64,000 nucleotides of DNA, taken from positions 372,001-436,000 of the forward strand of contig JASISA010000022.1 of assembly GCA_031771865.1 (NCBI GenBank), given 5' to 3'. The translations under genes were made by a program, and so were the position numbers. Shown one piece after another: positions 46,023 to 56,757 of the stretch (position 1 is the stretch's first letter; each line of letters begins with the position of its first letter). Under the pieces are notes generated by a model. That model searched no databases. It was not told where the DNA came from and saw nothing but the letters and a program-made list of their open reading frames with translations. This stretch comes from Nothophaeocryptopus gaeumannii (lineage: Eukaryota; Ascomycota; Dothideomycetes; Mycosphaerellales; Mycosphaerellaceae).

Positions 46023-46371
46023 AATGTAAGTTCTCGAGCCCTGCAGTGTGTCCGGCTCTCACGGCGGGCACACGGGGATGGGCGCGCGCACAGAGAGACT
46101 CAAGGCGACACGGCCGACGCCCAGGTGATCATTCGCAGTCAGCCGAAGAGCGACCAAATGGTCGTGGTGCCGCAAGAGCAGAGTGCCACGAGCGAGGCAG
46201 AGTTGAGGTTCCCAAACCCGCTGGTAGAGACGAAGTCCATTGCGACCCGGCTGCGGCGCCGAAGTCTCGCAGCAGCAGTCGCGGAACTCTGTCCGCAGAT
46301 TGACTCATCATAAGATTGTCCAATTAACGCCTAGGAGGCGAGCGGACTGTCGGCTAGCGGCATTCGATCCT
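46023..46371. other. Intergenic, nothing recognised
   Basis: Promoter side of the regulator gene; no other feature. Confidence 0.4.
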
Positions 46372-46678
46372 TGCGTGCTGGTTCTAACACATGTGAGATG
46401 TGCAGGGATCACACAGATATTCCGACTTTAAGCGCGCTGGTACTACCATCCGTGTAGATACGCAGGGAGCACACAAATCTTCCGACTTTTAGCGCGCTGG
46501 TTCTACATGCGTAAAGTAAGCAGGGATCACACAGATATTCCGACTTCTAGCGCGCTGTTTCTACCATCCGTGTAAACTCGCAGGGATTACACACATCCTC
46601 CGACTTTTAGCGCGCTGGTCCTACATGCGTAAAGTAAGCAGGGATCATACAGGTATTGCGTTTGGCGCGCTTCTAGGC
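46372..46678. repeat. Tandem array of about 60 bp units with 118 bp higher-order period
   Basis: The word GCAGGG followed by ATCACACA...TTCCGACTTNTAGCGCGCTGG starts at 46402, 46462, 46520, 46580 and 46638: steps of 60, 58, 60 and 58. Units alternate between a type with CTACCATCCGTGTA and a type with CTACATGCGTAAAGTAA. About five units are present, the ends being diverged. Confidence 0.9.
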
Positions 46679-47664
46679 AGCAGTCTGCATTATTGCCGAA
46701 GAACGGACTCACCGCGACGCTCATGCACCTTTTACGCAGTCGCCGCCGCTTCGCAAAGGATTCTCCAGGCACATACATGTGGTGGAGCTCTCAGGCTCAT
46801 CGAGAAAGCACACACCCCGCGCTCGCCGCAACATACGACATGACTGGGTACACAAAGACCACAGACTGGATAGACTTTCGACTGTTATCGGACAGCTTTG
46901 CTCCGACAGGCACAAGCACGCAGCTGGCCGACGGAAACGAGACTGAGCATGAATGCGCAAGCGACGAAGGGCAGAGACCTTTATCAATGTGTATAGAACG
47001 TGTTTCCAGCGTGCTTCTTCTCTCCCAGGCTTAGACGCGTTATTCACGTTGTACGACTTATCTCCTTTCCCTTGCGACATTTGGGGGCGACAGAACTCCG
47101 ACAGAACTCCTCGCGGGCGACAGTGGGCCTCGCGGGCGACGAAGTCCATCGTCGGCGATAGGACATAGAGTGCGACTCTTGATTCTTACGGCAGTAGAGG
47201 AGCAGATGCTACACGGTACTAGCCACGCGATACCAGCTGCATCAGCAGCAATACTGCCGGAAGGCTCGCCACATAATGGAGCATGGGCTGCTGGCCATTC
47301 GTTGGTTTCGTCAGCTGTCTTGTCTGCTCCACGGCCTCGTTCAGGAAGTCCATCCCTGCAACGCTACCGTACCTAGACAGAGTCGCTGTGATACCAGGCG
47401 ACATGGCGAATCAGCTGCAGGAACTCGAGGAGCATCATGCCCATAGCGCGCACAAGATAGACCAGTGTCAGATCTCATGAGAATGAACATACGCGAGTGC
47501 TGGCGGTTCGTTGTGCCGCATCGCCCAGCACTTTCGCTTATAGTGAACCCGAGTACATAAGCGTCAACGCATGCCTTTCGTTACTGTTTCAAACCAGACC
47601 TTCTTTCGCACTGTGAGAGATTACAACCAAGATCCCCTGTTCCCAGTCACGTCACACTTCTAAG
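46679..47664. other. 1.0 kb without a supported gene
   Basis: Overlapping weak frames only. A GC-rich repeat of CGCGGGCGAC stands near 47110-47145. Confidence 0.4.
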
Positions 47665-47805
47665 ATGGCTTATATGGTGTTCACCGCGCTTGTCTGCGAA
47701 CAGCAATGCGCCAATCCCGATTGCAAATTCGACAACATCTCAGGAGCCCAAACCTGCGAGAAATGTGGCAAGAACATTGGCAGTCCTGCTGGACCTAAGA
47801 AGTAG
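47665..47805 (+). CDS. Tiny zinc-ribbon-like protein, 46 residues
   Basis: ATG to TAG in one exon. The product has 'CEQQCANPDCKFDN' and then 'CEKCGKNIG', an arrangement of Cys pairs like RanBP2-type or other zinc ribbons (C..C then N, then C-x2-C-G). It ends in a basic tail 'GPKK'. I remember similar very short fungal zinc-ribbon proteins. No partner gene is evident; a chance frame is possible but the cysteine spacing argues against it. Confidence 0.5.
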   Translation: MAYMVFTALVCEQQCANPDCKFDNISGAQTCEKCGKNIGSPAGPKK

Positions 47806-47915
47806 CGGTTAGAATGAAGGCACGCGATGGTACGTCTGATATGACAAGATAGTCTGAACCTGCTGATCACGTCTTATCTAGGGGGTATAGAGGGGAGACA
47901 TGGGTCCGAACCTGT

Positions 47916-47933
47916 GAGAGAGAGAGAGAGAGA
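47916..47933. repeat. (GA)9 microsatellite
   Basis: Nine uninterrupted GA units. Confidence 0.95.
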
Positions 47934-48216
47934 CATAAGACCAGTCATTTCCGTCGTTACCGCGCGCGATTTTGTCCGAAAGCAATTCCCAAGCCGCCTG
48001 TTACTTGAAAGTCTCTCATTCTGCCTCTTTGGTGCTTTGCATGAATCAGAATAGAATTGAAGTGGTTGAAGTTACCAGGTTCTTCGTCCGGCCCCTGTGT
48101 GCATACGCTGCTGCAGCACGCTAAGACGCTTTCGGTTGGGTCACTTGCTCGTCTGTTTGTTTTGGCTTGTGAAACATTCTTCCTCCTCCTCACAATCACA
48201 TAGCACTCCCAAGAAC

Positions 48217-49221
48217 ATGGCAGATCGATCGGCAGTAAGAGATGCCCTTCAACAACTGAATGATACGTCGTGGGTTCTAGGTGGTAGAATGATATTGTCG
48301 CGCCACAATGCTACGGATCCAGATGTCCCGTGTTGGAGTGATGGCTGCGGAAACTTCTTCAAGATCAACGAGGTATACTCTGAGCGTGATTCTAATTCGT
48401 ATCTTCACGGCTAATGCATCATACAGCTTTCAGATGATCATGAGCCAGGCTTCAAGACTCCTAGAGATGAAGATACGGTACCACTAGTTCATCATGCCGG
48501 CGATGTTCATGCAGTGTGGAAGGTTGGGACGGCATATCTGAAAGTTATGATTCCAGCAACTCCCCTCATTACTCGCGAGCATATAACATTGCAGGCACTC
48601 CAGCAACGGAGGTGCCCCATTGAAGTGCCTCGCGTCATCTACCATGGGGAATGGGATGGGAGATACTACCTCATCATAACTGAGGTACCGGGTATCACTC
48701 TAGACCGAGCCTGGCCAAGCATGGGTGTGATAGCTCGTGAGGATTGTGTCGCGAAAGTCACCAAACTCTGTAAGGATCTTGCGGCGCTGATGGGCTCCAG
48801 CGCACGGATTGCTGGAATCGATGGCTCACACCTCGCGGAGTACTTTTTGGGTACGAGATCTGGAAAAGAGTGGAACTTCGATCCTGAAATCATGAAGCAG
48901 CGCTCAATTGATCGTGGGATGGACTGCTCCGCCTTGATTTTCTATCATTGCGACCTAGGCCCTAACAACATCCTAATACGAACCGGGCCCACAGGTGTGT
49001 CGATTGGTGTCATCGATTGGGAGTGCGCCGGGTTCGTTCCAGCGAGCTGGATACGGACCAAATTCATTTTGGCTGGAGGCATGGACTTTGAGATACCAGG
49101 GGGGTCCAAAGAAGCCCGTCAGGAATGGAGGATTCGAATGGAGGAGGCTCTTGGGCAAGATGGCTTCAAGGAGTCTCTCAAAAGCTGGCAGGCATGGTCA
49201 TCCAGTGGCGCATCGAGTTAA
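48217..49221 (+). CDS. APH-fold phosphotransferase
   Basis: Exons 48217-48372 and 48427-49221 join over a 54 bp intron (GTATAC donor, CTAAT branch, CAG acceptor), giving 316 residues. It shows 'YLKVMIP' with the ATP-binding Lys, a helix with Glu, and the catalytic segment 'YHCDLGPNNILI' (H226, D228, N233) followed by 'IGVIDWECAGF' (metal Asp249). The substrate is unknown, as for most fungal APH-like proteins. It starts at the first ATG after a pyrimidine-rich leader. It seems intact and unrelated in detail to the APH gene at 28787, so it is not a recent copy of it. Confidence 0.88.
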
Positions 49222-49255
49222 TTTCACAAGTTCACCGATCTTATCACACCTACCG

Positions 49256-49540
49256 TGATGTTCAATTTCAACGCACTGCGACAAACCAGTGGCCAGTTGC
49301 GACCACGCGACCTCGAAATGCTAAGAGACGACCCACAAAAATTGGCTAAACCCATAGGCAGAACCATCAGAGCCTAGCACAAAGAGATGTGTAAGGAAGA
49401 CTTCCATACATATAGAAAGGAGTGGTCATGTTTGGAAAGAGCAAGCACACGAACAGAATCCACCAACGCAAGGAGGGAGGAAAGGAGGTTTACAGCCGCC
49501 TTTCGACACGCGACGTGATAGACCGGAGCATCAATTGCTC
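49256..49540 (+). repeat. Dispersed repeat, longest copy
   Basis: Begins GTGATGTTCAA as at 30005. One frame reads 'MFNFNALRQTSGQLRPRD', 'LEMLRDDPQKLAKPIGR', then a stop, then 'CKEDFHTYRKEWSCLERA' and 'EERRFTAAFRHAT'. The right part (from GGAAAGGAGGTTTACAG) also occurs at 55805. It looks like a decayed gene of an unknown mobile or multi-copy family. Confidence 0.75.
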
Positions 49541-49737
49541 GACTTTGTGACCAAACCTAACATGCGTACATCAGTTGAACGCGGTAAAGGTCTGCTTCGT
49601 TTGGCAGCCGAGCATCGGAGCAGGATAACAGTATCTGCTCAAGCATCCAGACGCCACAATACTTCACGATACAGATATGATCTCCTCCGCACTTTCGATA
49701 AAGCTCACAGGGGCAAGCGCCACAAAATAAAACAACG

Positions 49738-50232
49738 GTGCGGGCAGCCTCTGCATTACATATACTCAGCCAGCAATGCACCTGGCACTGCCGGTCGACC
49801 TGTAGGGTGCTGGAGCGGTTCCCACCCCCATCCCTTCGTAAATATCAGGAGCTATTGAGCTGGATACAACTCGCCTTCGAATCATGTGGATGCGAGGGCT
49901 GTGCTCCCGACGATTTCATGTGGCCCGACATATTCGACTTCGTCAAGGACAAGGCGCTGGACATGACAGCTCTCCCAGCAGATCAGCTCGACCACTATGC
50001 GACTCTGAGCACAGATGCCGCCGCTGCTGAGTGCCAGCTCCCGAGCCTAGCCAGCTCAACCACCCGCGCTTCACGACTATCTCCTCCACCCGCTACTCCT
50101 CCGAGGCATACCCTTCGCCGATCCTCGCGGAAGCGAAAACGGTGCGATACAGATGAACATGTTGCGGATAATGGCACGAGAAACTGCAGATCGCAAGCGA
50201 GATGCAAGAAAGCGAAGGCCAAATGGAAATGA
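49738..50232 (+). CDS. Hypothetical protein, start uncertain
   Basis: An open frame whose middle reads 'SLRKYQELLSWIQLAFESCGC' and 'DDFMWPDIFDFVKDKAL', followed by a Ser/Pro-rich part and a strongly basic C-terminus ('RRSSRKRKRC', 'RCKKAKAKWK'), which could be a nuclear signal. There is no ATG in the frame before 49918. It may be the last exon of a gene or a relic; no family known. Confidence 0.35.
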   Translation: MRAASALHILSQQCTWHCRSTCRVLERFPPPSLRKYQELLSWIQLAFESCGCEGCAPDDFMWPDIFDFVKDKALDMTALPADQLDHYATLSTDAAAAECQLPSLASSTTRASRLSPPPATPPRHTLRRSSRKRKRCDTDEHVADNGTRNCRSQARCKKAKAKWK

Positions 50233-51151
50233 CCGGGGTCTTTAAGGACACGATCTTCGCCGACCACGTTAGACCCGTGCAATCCCTAGGGAAAGAGTGT
50301 GTGCTTTGCGGTTTCAAGGCGGGCCTGACACAACCGTAGGAGCGATTCGAAGGGGCAACGATAAGGTGTTCTTGTGGTAGAGGAGGGGAAAGATAATAAG
50401 GCACATGCTTACGCAACCTTGTGACGGTCCTGCCCGGCTCATGGACACCAATTCGCTACATCGGCTGTGTCTTCGTGCGCCACAATACTCACGAGTCACT
50501 GGGTCGTGCGCTACTCCACCGACAGCTTCGACTGCGAGACAGCGAGGTTCCTGGTGCAAGATGGTCCCCAGGACGACGGCAGGTCACGCCATCTGCTATC
50601 TACCTCCAGTACGCAGCCTGGCCATGAGTTAGCTGGCTCCGCGATCCGCGCTCTTGGTTCCACGCAACGATCTTTGCGTCGTTCGAACTTACCGTGCGAC
50701 GCGACGTTTCCTGTTTCCCAGCCGACATCTTGCACGACATACAAGCACTCCTACAGTCGCAGCATCTGAAGCACATGATCTGTGTTGTTGCACTTCCAGG
50801 TCCTATCGTAGTGCGCCACGTTCATCTGAAACGCAAATGCCTAGCGAGAAGCGGTCTGCTTTCCGAGCACACCACTGTTGCCGCCCTTAAAAGCTGCCGA
50901 TCTTCCAATTCAGCGATAAAGCCTCCAACCTCGTTGCACTTCGGATCGTCCCTCGAAGCGGACGACCGACCGAATCCTGGTTGTCTGTCCCAATGGCGAT
51001 GCGTCGTCGGCTGTAAGCTCCTTACACGAGGCACGCTGCGTAATAGATCCCTTCGTCGCTGGAGGCATATGCCATTTCCTTAGGAGCATACATTGAATTC
51101 ATACCATGATCTGTCGTCATGAGAGCCGAGCACTAGTACAGCTCGTCACGC
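50233..51151. other. 0.9 kb without a supported gene
   Basis: Several overlapping plus-strand frames between 50405 and 51083 give no coherent protein. They may be a decayed gene. Confidence 0.35.
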
Positions 51152-51637
51152 TTATCGTACACGAGTCACACCCTCCAGCTTGGCGGCTCGCAGCTGCGTT
51201 GGTTGGTACAAACTGTCCGCTGGGTTCCGCGCAGAACTATCGGTCAATTGCTTCCGTATATCTGCCATAACGCAATCTTGATTTTGCTGTGTCAACTTCC
51301 TGCGGATGCGTTTCTGCACTGCAGCTAGCCCTCGTTCATATGTTCTGGTGATGGTTTTGTGCCTATCCTCCCATCGGGCTCTTTGGAGGCCCTTCTGGTG
51401 AGACGTCTCATTGTGCGTCCACTTCTGCCTGCGCGTTTCTGTCTCAATCCGAGCCATTTCTGCTTCGAACTGAGCGTTTACTGTGCGGAGTTCATTTTCA
51501 AGTCCGTGGCAGATGTCGTAGACTGCGGCTCCTAGGGCCCTCTTGATCGCCGCATTCAAGATGTCATAAGCCTGGTCTAATGTCCGGACAAGCTCGTGTT
51601 GCAGGTCAAATGGTATGTGATAGAAGATTATCTGCAT
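51152..51637 (-). CDS. Hypothetical coiled-coil protein
   Basis: 161 residues from the ATG at 51637. The centre is highly charged and helical ('ELRTVNAQFEAEMARIETETRRQKW', 'YERGLAAVQKRIRRKLTQQ'), as in a coiled coil. No catalytic motif. The frame stays open upstream of 51637 without an ATG. Function unknown. Confidence 0.4.
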   Translation of the reverse strand: MQIIFYHIPFDLQHELVRTLDQAYDILNAAIKRALGAAVYDICHGLENELRTVNAQFEAEMARIETETRRQKWTHNETSHQKGLQRARWEDRHKTITRTYERGLAAVQKRIRRKLTQQNQDCVMADIRKQLTDSSARNPADSLYQPTQLRAAKLEGVTRVR

Positions 51638-52939
51638 TGCGACTATAAGTAAGAATGTTGCAGAGTTGACAGATAAGCCTGATCGGCTGTTGTAGAGGCT
51701 ATGTTGTAGACTTGCGCTGATGGACTGTGACGTGAACAACTGCAATTCTCATCTAGAGTACGATGTGTGTCAGACGCCTCGCACTCCTCACCTCCCGCAC
51801 TAAGCATCCACTCACGACGGATCGATCACAAACTGTCGTCGAAGGTTGACACTATGTGCTGGTTGTTCCGTTACTCCGGCACCATAGACTTGAAGCAAGG
51901 GTCCATGTGAGCGCAACATATGTGGCCTTCTAAGGTATAAAATGAGCGCACTCACTCCAGGTCGTTAACGAATAGGCTCGTTGCCGAGCTCTCCGCATGC
52001 AGGACAGCGAGCGAGATACCGTGCAAGTGTGGTTGCACTGGACGAATAGGAAGCCTGCCGTGGCACCTGTTGCCGGCTCAACGAGACCTGCGACAGGAAT
52101 GCCTGCACTCTCCGGACCCATCTGTGGCTTCCGTCGACACCTTTGATATATATGCAGTACAAGGAGGCAGTTGCCCCCGGCAGACCAGATGAGTTTCTTC
52201 ACTAGAACGGGTACTCTTTATCCTGACGCCATGGTTTTCACTTGCACAGTACCAAGTCCTTGCTCATTTTTCCAACCTCCCACCGCACCGTGGCGGATCT
52301 ACTTGCACACTTAGCCCGAGATCATGGATTCAGTGTGACTAGAAAGGACAAATCAGCTGCCCTTCGGCCTGCAGATCTGGGAACTTTCAATACTTACATC
52401 CAGGCATGCCGCTGCACAGGTGTGTGAGATCAAGCTCTCCCGATGTTACAGACGGTTCCATAACTCGATCACGGACGAAGACTGTTCAATCTGAACCAGG
52501 GAATGCAATATGTACAAGCGAGTTTCAAGGCGTCGAGCAACGTCCCAAGTTAATGGTAGGGATTAGGCGAGCAGTCCTGCTGAGTGCTGGCAAGCTGCGT
52601 AGTGCCCGTACCAACGTTTCGTCGACCAGAACACGCAGCGGTCGAGTGTCTAAACAGCCACTGAGATGGGTCCCGTCAATGTGGACAAGCTTGGTGGGCA
52701 AGAGAGGCGGTAGACGCTGAATAAAGACTCCAGTGTGCGCAGTACTTTGGGGCATGACTATGGCGTGGTTTTGGAATCTGGGTGCGTACGAGAATTGTCG
52801 TTTTGTTTCCACGTTCGTCATGCACTCTTGCTCGCGGAGCGGAAAGTATGTATTGTCAGCGTTCAAAAAAAAATATAATAAAAACTCCGCTGTGAAAGAG
52901 CGATTGCTTGCATGCGTTTTGGGTCGGTCCAAAATGTTT
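51638..52939. other. 1.3 kb without a supported gene
   Basis: There are fragments only, for example 'TVADLLAHLARDHGFSV' at about 52290-52340, which might be part of a zinc-finger or BTB-like relic. No gene can be built. Confidence 0.35.
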
Positions 52940-53085
52940 TGATTTCCTGTGATGAGTGCGACCGCACCTTCAGCACGGAGAGTTCCTTCCAGCAGCACCT
53001 GCGGGACCTATGACTGCGACGAATGCGACCGGGCCTTCGACACGGAGACTGAGTCATACATGCTCAACTTCAATACACTATGAGG
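52940..53085 (+). pseudogene. C2H2-type zinc finger remnant
   Basis: Two frames give 'ISCDECDRTFSTESSFQQHLRD' (a full C2H2 unit but for a short tail) and then 'YDCDECDRAFDTETES', a second finger lacking its histidines. The pair is broken by a stop and a frame change at about 53010. Confidence 0.6.
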
Positions 53086-53171
53086 GGCACTATTATGGTT
53101 GATATGGTCGTCCACATAAGTCTGGGGACCGAGAGGATGCCTTACTCTTGGCGGATGGCATAGTTTGAGCT

Positions 53172-53595
53172 GTGCTCTGCGCGAGGGGAGGGTGCCAGGT
53201 GAATTTACCATACCTCCTGCAGAAGCATAGCTTCTTATATGACCACATGGTATGCGCGCGTATACTTCCTCGCCGACTCGCTCTTCCTCGTCGACCTCAA
53301 AAATTTGGGGCTAGAAAATTTATTGGCATGCTTGAAAAGTTGTGGGTGAGCGAGGGACTGGTCGAATGCATCAACAAGCTCTACAATAACACTTCTGGCA
53401 CCGATGACATGAGAGACGCTGTCGTTAGGATCGTGGTGAAGTATTGGAATGAGCTGCTTCGAAAGCCTGCCTATGAAGCTCTCTGTCAAACGGTGGTGAC
53501 TTCGTTGTTGACCTGATGGCTGCTTTGGTCCATGCATGTGCGAAGCTGCGAGGAGAAATCCTGAAGAACGGTTCACTAAACATGAATATTTAGGA
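53172..53595 (+). pseudogene. BTB/POZ-domain protein remnant, C-terminal part
   Basis: The frame reads 'FGARKFIGMLEKLWVSEGLVECINKLY', 'MRDAVVRIVVKYWNELL' and ends at 53514. The neighbouring frame continues 'NGGDFVVDLMAALVHACAKLRGEIL'. This is the layout that follows the BTB fold in many fungal BTB proteins (short helix, 'R..VV....', then 'FV.DL'). The BTB core itself is not found upstream and the end is frameshifted, so this is a relic. Confidence 0.5.
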
Positions 53596-54144
53596 GAAGG
53601 CGCACAGCATGCAGTACAGTATCACCCTATACAACAAAGCGAAATGGATTAATTCACGGATACCAGCAAAGCACTGCGAAGCACTCAAGCGAGCAGAGAC
53701 AATGCTCTCCAGCATCATCTGTCCCTGGTTTTCCAACACGTACCTCTTCCCGAATTTGGCGACCATCATTTGCGTCTGCAAAGTGGCCGTCGACGGCAGC
53801 CTTCCGAGAGTCCAAGCCTGAATACACAATTCTACAATGCTACCGCTTGCGATTTTTCCTCTTCCTTCTCTCGCTGGTACTTCCGCATTCAATCACAGGC
53901 GGCGCGATCATGCTCGCGCGTCAGCGCCCCCTGAATTTGTAGTGGGAGGACCGCAGCCCGATCCTAAGGCAGGTGAATGCGACCAACTGGTAGGGTTCCT
54001 GGAGGTTTTGTTCATTTGTCTCAGGATTAGAGGTATGGCAAATTCACGTGGCACACGCCTCGCGCAGAGCATAGCTCAAACTATGCCACTCAGCGAGAGT
54101 GATGCACCCTCTCGGTCCTCAGACTTTCCAACGCAGTGCGTTCT
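53596..54144. other. Intergenic, nothing recognised
   Basis: Weak frames on both strands; no family match. Confidence 0.4.
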
Positions 54145-55580
54145 GTAGTCGGTGGCTAGATCTTGTTCTACGCATCACCTACTACTTGAATAGTTTGAGG
54201 TTGACAGCAGTGTATTGGAGATCTTTGGGATTGCTGCTGAGAAGACCCACACTTGTGAATACGGACCGAGACGTCCAGTGTAGTAAAGCTTCGGGTTTCG
54301 TCGACAATTTTCTTGAATGTGACGAACTCTGTGTCGGTCGCACTCGGAAAGTCTTCCAGTTGGTCTGGCTCAAGCGCATTACCGAAGAGACGATGACATA
54401 GCTAGTTGTAGTCCTCGCCAGGTCGAGTAAGCTCTCTGAAATCGGTGAAGACAATTTTGCGAAGTTTCGGCAGCGTGCGCAGGGCAAGTCGAAGCATTAC
54501 AAAGTGGAGCCCGTCTTCACGAACCCGGGATTGCTCGCTCCGTCTTTGGCAGTATTCCCCATAACCCGCTTGCATACCGGTGGCGAGCAATGTGTCTGCA
54601 TCGTAATTCTCCATTTCGCGCAAGCTAAGGTTCCCCGTGAGGGGAACACAAGCCACGCCTACCGTACGGGAGAGTTCTGTGTAGGCAAGATCCCGCTCTG
54701 CTGTCTCTGTGCTTCGAAAGTCTCTTTCTGTTGCTTCGCAAGACCAAATGTAATTTTCGAAATCTAATGAAGTGGATTCGTTATAGGTGCTGGCATCCCA
54801 TACAAGCTCTGTCACACATTGCTTCAAGTCCGGGTGATGGATGACATCCCGAAGCCGGCGTAGTGCATCCGGGCGTTTGGCGACGACAATTCGAGGGACC
54901 AGCAGATGCGAGCTGTAACGATGGAAGTCCTTCGACACAAGTCGTATGTTCCCGATGTCTTCGTGGCTCGGGAGACGTGCAAATATCTCCACTACGAGCT
55001 CAGGCGGTAATTTTTGCGTTAGGCACATTTCGTGATAGGCTCGAGTCCAGCAGAGAGATTTGTGTTATGTGGTATAGAGACCGGTGTTATAAAAGGAAAC
55101 TCGAGCATCTCAACTGCTTTTTATTCTCTCGATGGCGATGGCAGCGGCAATTGGGCGGCGCAGCTGCAGTTGGACGGCGATGGCTGGGGCGGCACAGCTG
55201 TGTGGTTTGTTGTGCAGGGATGTCCCGCAATCTCTTCGTTGGTCCTGCGTAACACACATGGCTGCGTCGCTCTATGCGATGCGGTTCTGTCGTCTGCGCC
55301 TTAGCCGCAAAATTCGCCTCGTTGTGTGCAGCTCCTCCACGGGCTCCATTTGCGCAAAATACAGTGTCCTTATCGACAAGCGGTACTCAGGGTCGTGCCA
55401 TTCTGATTGCTTGCCATGGCTTTGCACCGGGGTTGGGGAGATTCTAAGGAGATGTATATTGTTGGCGCCAGCGCGATGATGAGTGGGTCTGAGAATGGCG
55501 CGATGGAGCCTGCTCGGTTCCAAGCAGAGGAGCAGACTAGAATCTGGACCAATCGCGTACTGCTTGTGCCTAAATGCGCT
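54145..55580. repeat. 1.4 kb segmental duplication, copy 2 (partner at 26260-27650)
   Basis: Second copy of the F-box unit in the same orientation. Left-flank differences from copy 1 are mostly transitions; right-flank ones also include indels. Confidence 0.92.
54402..55028 (-). pseudogene. F-box protein gene, probably cut short by TAG (copy 2)
   Basis: Same 208-residue product as at 26517-27143, identical in translation, with the same TAG (54402-54404) and the same open continuation behind it. See copy 1 for motifs. Confidence 0.7.
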
Positions 55581-55789
55581 GTGATGTCCGCACGCCAGAT
55601 TGCTAGACCGGATCCTTCCATGTGTACTAGGAGTGCGATGAGCCTTGGCGTGATGTACCGGGATTGTTTTAGCTTTTCAAGTTGAACTATAAACTAACTT
55701 AATAAAGCATACGCTGACCAAACAAGCAGAGCAAGCAGGTCGGAAATAGCAAGAACACAGATCTGTACATACAGTGACAACACCAATTG

Positions 55790-55975
55790 AACCCGAGGAG
55801 GTCGAAAGGAGGTTTACAGGCGCCTTTCGACACGCGACGATGCGATGCCGGCACGGGCACTACTGCCAGACATCGCGACATCGCGATTTTTACGAGTACC
55901 TCCACCTTCACGACGAAGCAATCCGACGCCTTCTAGGCACGACAGGGACGAAGACAAGGAGCAAAGCGATCTAGC
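55790..55975 (+). repeat. Dispersed repeat, third copy (right part)
   Basis: Shares GAAAGGAGGTTTACAG and CGCCTTTCGACACGCGACG with 49485-49520. It extends the open frame with 'RCRHGHYCQTSRHRDFYEYL' and 'LHDEAIRRLLGTT', ending in a stop at 55972-55974. It probably shows the original 3' end of the same lost gene. Confidence 0.65.
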
Positions 55976-56076
55976 ATAGATGGCCGCGCGGGAGTCGTAT
56001 TGCCGCACTCGTACACAAGCACGGTATCACTTTACGCAGACGGCCTGTCGAGCCTGAGGATCTGGTAGGCCTAAGC

Positions 56077-56757
56077 CTACGTGCCCCGGTCCAAAGAGTA
56101 GTGATACGTGGATGGGTCAACCTCAAGCTTTCTGTTCGTGATCCGGTAGCGTTCGACTGCGATAGACTCGGTCGAGAAGCCGGTATGTCGCGCGCCGACC
56201 TCATCGTTTTGTGAGGCTTCGGTCCATAGAGGTAAGAGGCTGCTATGGGGATATCGCCAGGCACGAAAGTTGGGCACTATCGGAAACAGCCTGGATGTGT
56301 CCGTGTCGCTATCGGGCACATGGAGAAAGTAGTCACCAGCGTGTATCAGGCCATCTGCATTGGCAATCATTCTTGGTTCACCACTCGTAGAGCTGGACAG
56401 CCAGTGATCTTGCCGGTTGTCGATGAAAATGGAGCACGCCATCCATATGGTAGCATAGTGCGCATGATCTCGATGTGCGCCATTACCCGCTGGGAACATG
56501 AATAGGATGTTCGGGTGGTTGTATCCCGGATGTCGGACTCGAACGCGCTGCATCACCGCGACGTGTCTCCATCGATTTGATATCCAGGAAACGGAAGTTG
56601 GTGTCCAGAAACTGGGCGTGAGCCGCGTCTCCAACGCGTCATCACGTTGAGAGCCTAGTGAGTCATAATACCTAAGCACGCGGACAGCGGGACGCGCCGC
56701 GGGCTGTCTATCCACTGAATATAGTACTCCGTCGCTGAGCAGCAGTGCGCCGTACAA
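56077..56757 (-). CDS. Hypothetical protein
   Basis: An open frame of about 226 codons. The only suitable ATG is internal (56553), so the 5' end may lie in another exon. It is rich in His, Arg and aromatic residues ('RHVAVMQRVRVRHPGY', 'ADGLIHAGDYFLHVPDSD'). No family recognised; an HNH-type protein was considered, but the His/Asn pattern is not clear. Confidence 0.4.
   Translation of the reverse strand: MYGALLLSDGVLYSVDRQPAARPAVRVLRYYDSLGSQRDDALETRLTPSFWTPTSVSWISNRWRHVAVMQRVRVRHPGYNHPNILFMFPAGNGAHRDHAHYATIWMACSIFIDNRQDHWLSSSTSGEPRMIANADGLIHAGDYFLHVPDSDTDTSRLFPIVPNFRAWRYPHSSLLPLWTEASQNDEVGARHTGFSTESIAVERYRITNRKLEVDPSTYHYSLDRGT

Noticed and set aside
46372..46678. CRISPR-like array
   Set aside because: The units are contiguous and similar over their whole length, with no unique spacers, in a eukaryotic context; it is a satellite-type tandem repeat.
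53590..53892. Overlapping frames on both strands
   Set aside because: Neither shows a family motif or splice pattern; probably decayed sequence behind the BTB relic.
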